Positions 13,685 through 17,428 of a DNA stretch of 17,428 nucleotides are shown piece by piece (positions within the stretch are counted from its first letter, which is position 1; the number at the start of each line of letters is the position of its first letter). A model generated the notes under the pieces. It did no database searches and was not told the DNA's origin. It was given only the letters and a program-made list of their open reading frames with translations. A program made the position numbers and the translations under genes. The DNA is from Bdellovibrionales bacterium (GTDB taxonomy: Bacteria > Bdellovibrionota > Bdellovibrionia > Bdellovibrionales > UBA1609): contig JANQSX010000160.1 in assembly GCA_028279085.1 (NCBI GenBank), positions 1 through 17,428 on the forward strand. The letters are read 5' to 3'.

Positions 13685-13807
13685 ACTAATGTACAGTATA
13701 TACTAAAGATGGGGCTATTTAGCATTTATTATTCAGTAACATCTTGACACAGAGCGGGGGGGTAAAATGAGTTTTATTTATTATAACAATAACAAAGGAG
13801 AAGTTTC
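13685..13807. other. divergent intergenic region between lgt and the lipoprotein gene
   Basis: 123 bases. AAAGGAG at 13795-13801 is the RBS of the lipoprotein at 13808. A G-run (AGCGGGGGGG at about 13752-13761) stands out in otherwise AT-rich sequence. Promoters for both directions should be here, but no clear pair of boxes is visible. Confidence 0.4.
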
Positions 13808-14338
13808 ATGAGATTATTAGTTTTAATGATTTTGTTATTTAGTTTTTTTGGTTGTAAGGGTAAAACAGATACTACGGAAACAACACCTGAACCTACTGCT
13901 TCTGAAGAATGTAAAGCCTTAGAAACTGTCAACGCTGCTTACAATAATTATTATATTTGTAATGATAAAGATGATCTGTTTTCTGGTATTTCTTATAGAG
14001 TTGGTAATACTGAAGAACAAGAACAAGCGAAATTAAAAGCACAAAAAACAAAAGAATGTGCTAATGCTTTAATGGGTTCTTACAACACGGTTTCTATCAA
14101 AATAAGGGAACAGATACCTTTTTACCACAATGCGTATCAATATGTGGTAAAAGCAGTAATAGAAGAAGTAGCGGAAAATACAATACCACAGGGCCAATTC
14201 ACTATACGCATGAAGGGGTGTACGCAAGCAAAACCAACTACACAAAAAGACGATCCTAATCCTCCATTTAAACAGTGTTTTAAAGAGTTGGGAGATAAAG
14301 TTTACCGAGAACTCAAAATCCAATTTAAATGTAAGTAG
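13808..14338 (+). CDS. small lipoprotein, 176 aa
   Basis: The leader MRLLVLMILLFSFFGC ends in a lipobox (Phe-Phe-Gly-Cys, Cys16), so the protein is a lipoprotein. AAAGGAG lies about 6 bases before the ATG. The mature part starts with KGKTDTTETTPEPTASEE, a Thr/Pro/Glu linker, then carries six further Cys (EECKAL, YYICND, KECANAL, MKGCTQ, KQCFKE, final KCK) that may form three disulfides. The rest is mixed helix/strand with KIREQIPFYHNAYQYVVKAVIEEV. No family is recognised. A 14-bp hairpin terminator follows. It depends on Lgt, encoded divergently next to it, but this is true of any lipoprotein. Confidence 0.8.
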   Translation: MRLLVLMILLFSFFGCKGKTDTTETTPEPTASEECKALETVNAAYNNYYICNDKDDLFSGISYRVGNTEEQEQAKLKAQKTKECANALMGSYNTVSIKIREQIPFYHNAYQYVVKAVIEEVAENTIPQGQFTIRMKGCTQAKPTTQKDDPNPPFKQCFKELGDKVYRELKIQFKCK

Positions 14339-14379
14339 ATAGTAGCTTTACTGACATATACGAAAGCCGATAAATACCA

Positions 14380-14418
14380 AAAAGACCCTTATAAACATAT
14401 CCTCTATAAGGGTCTTTT
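14380..14418. terminator. bidirectional terminator, 14-bp perfect stem
   Basis: AAAAGACCCTTATA at 14380-14393 is fully complementary to TATAAGGGTCTTTT at 14405-14418 with an 11-base loop. The stem ends in AAAA/TTTT, giving a U-tract in both directions. It lies between the convergent 13808-14338 lipoprotein gene and the minus-strand operon ending at 14455. Confidence 0.85.
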
Positions 14419-14454
14419 ATATTGCTAAAGTGCAATTATTTTTTTGGAAAAATG

Positions 14455-14961
14455 TTATAAGCGGTTGATTAGCTTTTTTATAGATTCTCCATCAATTACA
14501 ATATCCTTAACCAAAGCCTGACCTTTTTTTGTGACAGACAACACCACTTCCTTTTTCTTTGCTGATGTGAACAATTTTTCAAGTTCTTTAGCCCTTTCCG
14601 GTATGTAATAGCGATTGATATTTTTTGATTGAAATGCGCTGAAATCACATTTCCCTTTTATAAAAAGAGAGCAGTTTTCCGGTAGGCTGTAGGTGATACT
14701 TTTTTCCGGCTTAAAACAGATATAGGCTAATTTAGATCTTCTTTTCGTTTTTGATTTATTCTTTTCAGGACATTTCACACCGTATTTCACTCTATATCTT
14801 AGATAATAACCGGATAAAAGGTCTCTAGGATCATAACCCTGTATAGGCAGAGTAAGAGTTTGGCTTTTCCTGAGCTGATACTCATTCATTCCCACTATTC
14901 CCATTAAACATAAGATAGGGAAACTGAGAGCGATTATAAATAATTTATGAAAAAGAAGCAT
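14455..14961 (-). CDS. GDYXXLXY-domain protein
   Basis: I place the start at ATG 14961 (168 residues), because GGAG lies 6 bases before it and the stop of the upstream gene is two bases away; a longer start at 14985 would overlap that gene. A single N-terminal TM segment (LFHKLFIIALSFPILCLMGIVG) leads to the family's motif: QGYDPRDLLSGYYLRYRVKYG. In the classic form it reads DPRDLLRGDYxxLxY; here the Gly-Asp-Tyr is Gly-Tyr-Tyr. The segment KCPEKNKSKTKRRSK is an unusual charged insert. Proteins of this family nearly always follow a DUF2157 protein, as here, and their biochemical role is not known. It probably sits in the membrane with its soluble domain outside the cytoplasm. Confidence 0.85.
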   Translation of the reverse strand: MLLFHKLFIIALSFPILCLMGIVGMNEYQLRKSQTLTLPIQGYDPRDLLSGYYLRYRVKYGVKCPEKNKSKTKRRSKLAYICFKPEKSITYSLPENCSLFIKGKCDFSAFQSKNINRYYIPERAKELEKLFTSAKKKEVVLSVTKKGQALVKDIVIDGESIKKLINRL

Positions 14962-14963
14962 TT

Positions 14964-16106
14964 TTACTCCAATTTTATTAACCATTGCGATATTTGTTTT
15001 TCATTTTTTTTCACTAATTGAACTGTGATAAAAATCAAGCCAGCCAAGGCAATTAGAATCAATCCGGTCACCATTAAGCTAACGTAGATGTCTATATAAA
15101 AAATCAAAAGCCGGACGGCTATAGCAAAAATAAACAAACCAAAGAGTTTCTTCTTTTTAAAAGTGGCAAAGAAAAAAGCCGGCAAAGATAAAATCAGAAT
15201 ACTGACAAATGTGGAAAGCAAGCTGTTTAGCTCTATTGAAAGGGCCATAATATAAAACAGGAAAAACAAAAGGAGGGTGCCGTGTAGTAGATTTTTTTGA
15301 ATTTTTTTATACGGGCTGAATGTAATGGCTGTAAAAACAAAGCCTCCCAAAAGACTTAAGAGAATAAAATCAAAAGCACCAATTGTCTTGTTGGAATCGG
15401 ATTCAAAGCTCAATATATTAAGAGAAATAAGACTGATAAATCCGGTAAATACAGCCCATTTCGCCAAAGCTTTTCTTTTAGGGAGAAATAAATTAAGAGG
15501 GAGAGTTTTTTCTATTTTCTGATTGTGTAAAGCCATAGTCAAGCCAAGGAAAAAAACGGGAAACTGTAAAGTGATTTTAAAAAAAACTTCGGTATCAACT
15601 ATCGCACTCATTATCCAGGACGAGAAACCTATGTAAAAGCTGGTGAGCCAAATATGCGAAGTGAGTTCTTTATCATCTAGCAAAGTTAAAAGAAATGTTA
15701 TAGAGGACCAAAGAAGGAGAGTTTCGTAGAACTCTCCTCCAATATTGTAAATTTGTGAAATAAGACCAATACCTGCAAGACACAATATTACAAAGAAAAT
15801 GAGAAGAGATTCAGATAAGAAATTGGATTTGTTTTTTAACTTGATTGTTAACAAGTAATAACCTAGAGAAATAAGGAGCACAAAGTAACCGGCCAGCTTG
15901 GCATAAATCGGAATAGCTCTCCAATTGGCAGCTATCAAAGCGATCATGCCCAGACCAGCGGAGCAAGCCGCTACTAAGAGGAAGCCGGACAAGCCCCAGG
16001 TAGTGCGCGGTCTTTCAGTTTTTTCATAATGGAGAATAGCCTCTGCTTGGCTTTGGTTTATCAAACCGGCAGAAATCCATCTGCTTATTTTATTCTTTAA
16101 AGACAT
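14964..16106 (-). CDS. DUF2157 membrane protein
   Basis: A 380-residue polytopic protein. The cytoplasmic N-terminus has the DUF2157 signature (KISRWISAGLINQSQAEAILHYE at about 5-27), followed by roughly ten TM segments (LSGFLLVAACSAGLGMIALIAANWRAIP and onward). The ANWRxIP element near 62-68 is typical of the family. AAGGG lies about 10 bases before the ATG at 16106. It is translationally close to the GDYXXLXY gene (2-base gap). The pair is a known conserved neighbourhood of unknown function. The maf gene is 37 bases upstream on the same strand, so the three may form one transcript. Confidence 0.9.
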   Translation of the reverse strand: MSLKNKISRWISAGLINQSQAEAILHYEKTERPRTTWGLSGFLLVAACSAGLGMIALIAANWRAIPIYAKLAGYFVLLISLGYYLLTIKLKNKSNFLSESLLIFFVILCLAGIGLISQIYNIGGEFYETLLLWSSITFLLTLLDDKELTSHIWLTSFYIGFSSWIMSAIVDTEVFFKITLQFPVFFLGLTMALHNQKIEKTLPLNLFLPKRKALAKWAVFTGFISLISLNILSFESDSNKTIGAFDFILLSLLGGFVFTAITFSPYKKIQKNLLHGTLLLFFLFYIMALSIELNSLLSTFVSILILSLPAFFFATFKKKKLFGLFIFAIAVRLLIFYIDIYVSLMVTGLILIALAGLIFITVQLVKKNEKQISQWLIKLE

Positions 16107-16143
16107 GTTGTCGCGACCCTTATTTTAATAGGATCACAAAATA

Positions 16144-16749
16144 CTACAAAAAAGGCAAGGGGATATTCCATTTTATCATTTGATTAATAAGAGTTGTAAG
16201 AGGAAAGCCAATAACAGCACTTTGATCTTTTGTTTCTATTTTTTCAAACAAACCGATTCCATATCGTTCTAAAGCATAAGAGCCGGCGCAATGAAGAGGA
16301 TTGGCTTTTTCCACATATTTTCTAATTTGTGATTCTGTTAATTGTCTCATTTTCATTTTATTGGTTTCCAGATAGTCGAATGATTGATCTTTGTATTGCA
16401 TATAAAGAGCAGTAAACAAACAATGTGTTTTTCCCTGGAGTTTCATTAGGGATTGAACAGCTTGTTCCGGAGTCTCACTTTTGTTAAAAATTTCCGAGCC
16501 TAAAGCAGCCATCTGATCGCCTCCCAGAACAAGGGAGTCAGGGTGTTCTTTAGCTACTTTTTCCACTTTAGCATGGGCAATAGCCTGGCATCTTTTTTCC
16601 AAAGAGAGTTCTGTGTTTTTTTTGTATAAATCTTCATCAATACCGGAAGGTTTGATGGTAAATACAAAACCTAGATCCTCCAGTTGCTGTCTTCGTGAAG
16701 AAGAAGCACTGGCTAAAATAATAGAAGGTGATTGATGTATGTTGTTCAT
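16144..16749 (-). CDS. Maf/YceF-type nucleotide pyrophosphatase
   Basis: Maf-family enzymes hydrolyse non-canonical or modified nucleoside triphosphates. The 201-residue product begins the domain with SIILASASSSRRQQLEDLGF (family LASxSPRR), has LGGDQMAALGSEIFNK and ends in AVIGFPLTTLINQM. The segment NPLHCAGSYALERYGIGLFEKIE matches E. coli YceF (HPLHCAGSF...GITLFERLE) rather than YhdE, so a YceF-like m7GTP pyrophosphatase is the likelier activity. No SD is visible before the ATG at 16749. It is probably first in the operon with the DUF2157 gene. The conserved Asp of the family active site is retained in GGDQ. Confidence 0.92.
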   Translation of the reverse strand: MNNIHQSPSIILASASSSRRQQLEDLGFVFTIKPSGIDEDLYKKNTELSLEKRCQAIAHAKVEKVAKEHPDSLVLGGDQMAALGSEIFNKSETPEQAVQSLMKLQGKTHCLFTALYMQYKDQSFDYLETNKMKMRQLTESQIRKYVEKANPLHCAGSYALERYGIGLFEKIETKDQSAVIGFPLTTLINQMIKWNIPLPFL

Positions 16750-17113
16750 GTTTTTTATTTTAGTTTAATTGGAGAAACACAGTAACATGGGAGTAGGTGA
16801 GAGTCTATCAGTTCATCTCAACAATGTTAGAGATCAAGGCAGTGATTTTGTCAGCAAATTATTGAACATTTATAGAATGATGAGCTTTCGCGGGGATTGT
16901 ATGTGTTCAGTCATTTGCTGACAAAAATACTTTCGTCATTTTGGATTTGATCCAGAATCCAGAAGAAGCTTCAAACATCCTCTGGATTCCGAATCAAGGC
17001 TTGCCCCCGCGCAGGCGGGGGTTCGGAATGACATATTGTAATGTTAGTATATTCTTGTCAGCAAATTGCTGAACATGTATAGTAATCGGGTGTGTATTCT
17101 TTTGGGTTGAAAT
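16750..17113. repeat. repeat-rich intergenic region with three dispersed-repeat arms and one GC-rich palindrome
   Basis: 364 bases without a gene. Three copies of one motif (TTTGTCAGCAAATT.TGAACAT) occur: 16845-16880 plus, 16899-16929 minus, 17053-17082 plus. The first two form an imperfect hairpin. Between the second and third, 16935-17032 is a second palindromic element that starts GTCATT and ends GGAATGAC. Its core, CCCCCGC at 17004-17010 and GCGGGGG at 17015-17021 with loop GCAG, is flanked by ATTCCGAA (16986) and TTCGGAAT (17022). The same motif family forms the ends of 11244-11469. No RNA gene or promoter is evident. Confidence 0.75.
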
Positions 17114-17428
17114 ATGTTAGATATAAAATATATTCGTTCTCAAGCTGAAAAAGTCAAACAAGCTATCCAGGTAAAAAATATTGATCTGGATCTGGATAAG
17201 TTGTTGCAACTGGATGAAGAACTAAAGGTGGAAAAGCAAAAACTTCAGGAATTGCAGAGGCAAAAAAATGAAAATGCTCAAAAATTTAAAGACATAAAAT
17301 CTGATGAAGAAAAAAAGAATGTGGCTCAAATAGGTAGAAATATCTCTCGTCAAATTACTGAATTGCAAACCAGTACAAATGAGAAACAAAATGATTTTCA
17401 CTCTCTTATGTTACAAGTGCCCAATATT
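17114..17428 (+). CDS. serS: seryl-tRNA synthetase (5' part)
   Basis: An ATG at 17114 opens a frame that runs off the window end after 105 residues. It starts MLDIKYIRSQAEKVKQAI, the typical SerRS opening (MLDIKLIRENPE...), and continues as a coiled-coil, Lys/Glu/Gln-rich arm with DLLQLDEEL-like heptads (LLQLDEELKVEKQKLQELQR). This arm binds the long variable loop of tRNA-Ser. It then reaches LMLQVPNI, matching the family's LLLxLPNI turn. The catalytic domain lies beyond the window. There is only a weak GGG at about 17104-17106 upstream. No T-box or similar leader is seen. Confidence 0.93.
   Translation, partial: MLDIKYIRSQAEKVKQAIQVKNIDLDLDKLLQLDEELKVEKQKLQELQRQKNENAQKFKDIKSDEEKKNVAQIGRNISRQITELQTSTNEKQNDFHSLMLQVPNI

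Noticed and set aside
17004..17021. GC-rich hairpin as a serS attenuator or terminator
   Set aside because: It has no T-tract and lies ~90 bases before the start within a repeat element, so a regulatory role is not supported.
1..17428. tRNA or rRNA genes
   Set aside because: I found no cloverleaf-like segment with a TTCGA-type T-loop and no rRNA-like conserved sequence; short hairpins are explained as terminators or repeats.

Overview
The window is about 17.4 kb of AT-rich bacterial DNA with genes on both strands and no rRNA, tRNA, phage or transposase gene that I can see. The organism is Gram-negative-like: lipoproteins, several Sec signal peptides, an Lgt and a YceF-type Maf. The 97-residue L28, with its C-terminal VAASTIRSIDKTGGIDNFL block, looks most like the alphaproteobacterial form, so a low-GC, possibly host-associated or deep-branching alphaproteobacterium is my best guess. 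This is an inference from single proteins. The 503-aa secreted protein also recalls secreted proteins of predatory bacteria (Bdellovibrio-like), so the placement is not firm.

Layout. 1-152 is the 3' end of an unrecognised gene, followed by a hairpin terminator and a 60-aa protein. 545-2056 (minus) is a 503-aa secreted protein. 2269-3288 holds three ribosomal protein genes outside their usual operons: S18 (minus), then L28 and an L24-type KOW protein overlapping at a TTG/TGA junction. 3324-4756 holds a small secreted acidic protein and a lipoprotein. The lipoprotein has a lipobox, three 38-39 residue repeats forming a stalk, and an FGE-sulfatase/C-type-lectin-like domain. Its last ~35 codons are GC-rich, adenine-poor and built like the variable region of a diversity-generating retroelement (DGR). 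4768-5119 (minus) is a small membrane protein broken at an A9 tract. 5298-8599 is a membrane pyrophosphatase followed closely by an MFS exporter. 8635-10579 holds a rhodanese-like protein, an OlsB/hemolysin-type GNAT acyltransferase and a cysteine-rich secreted protein. 10680-11156 (minus) is an Hsp20. 11244-11469 is a nested palindromic repeat. 11474-13684 (minus) holds a secreted protein and lgt. 13808-14338 is a lipoprotein. 14455-16749 (minus) holds a GDYXXLXY protein, a DUF2157 membrane protein and a Maf-family phosphatase. 16750-17113 is packed with dispersed palindromic repeats, and serS begins at 17114 and runs off the end.

The most interesting item is the FGE-fold lipoprotein. It lacks the catalytic cysteines of true formylglycine-generating enzymes, has a repeat stalk and lipid anchor like a surface-displayed ligand-binder, and ends in a segment whose variable positions are all NNY codons, as expected from AAY codons in a DGR template. 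No reverse transcriptase, Avd or template repeat lies in the window, so any DGR machinery would have to act from elsewhere in the genome. Second in interest are a family of palindromic elements (at least five arms in two places) bounded by GTCATTCC/GGAATGAC-like ends, and the A9 frameshift in an otherwise intact membrane protein.
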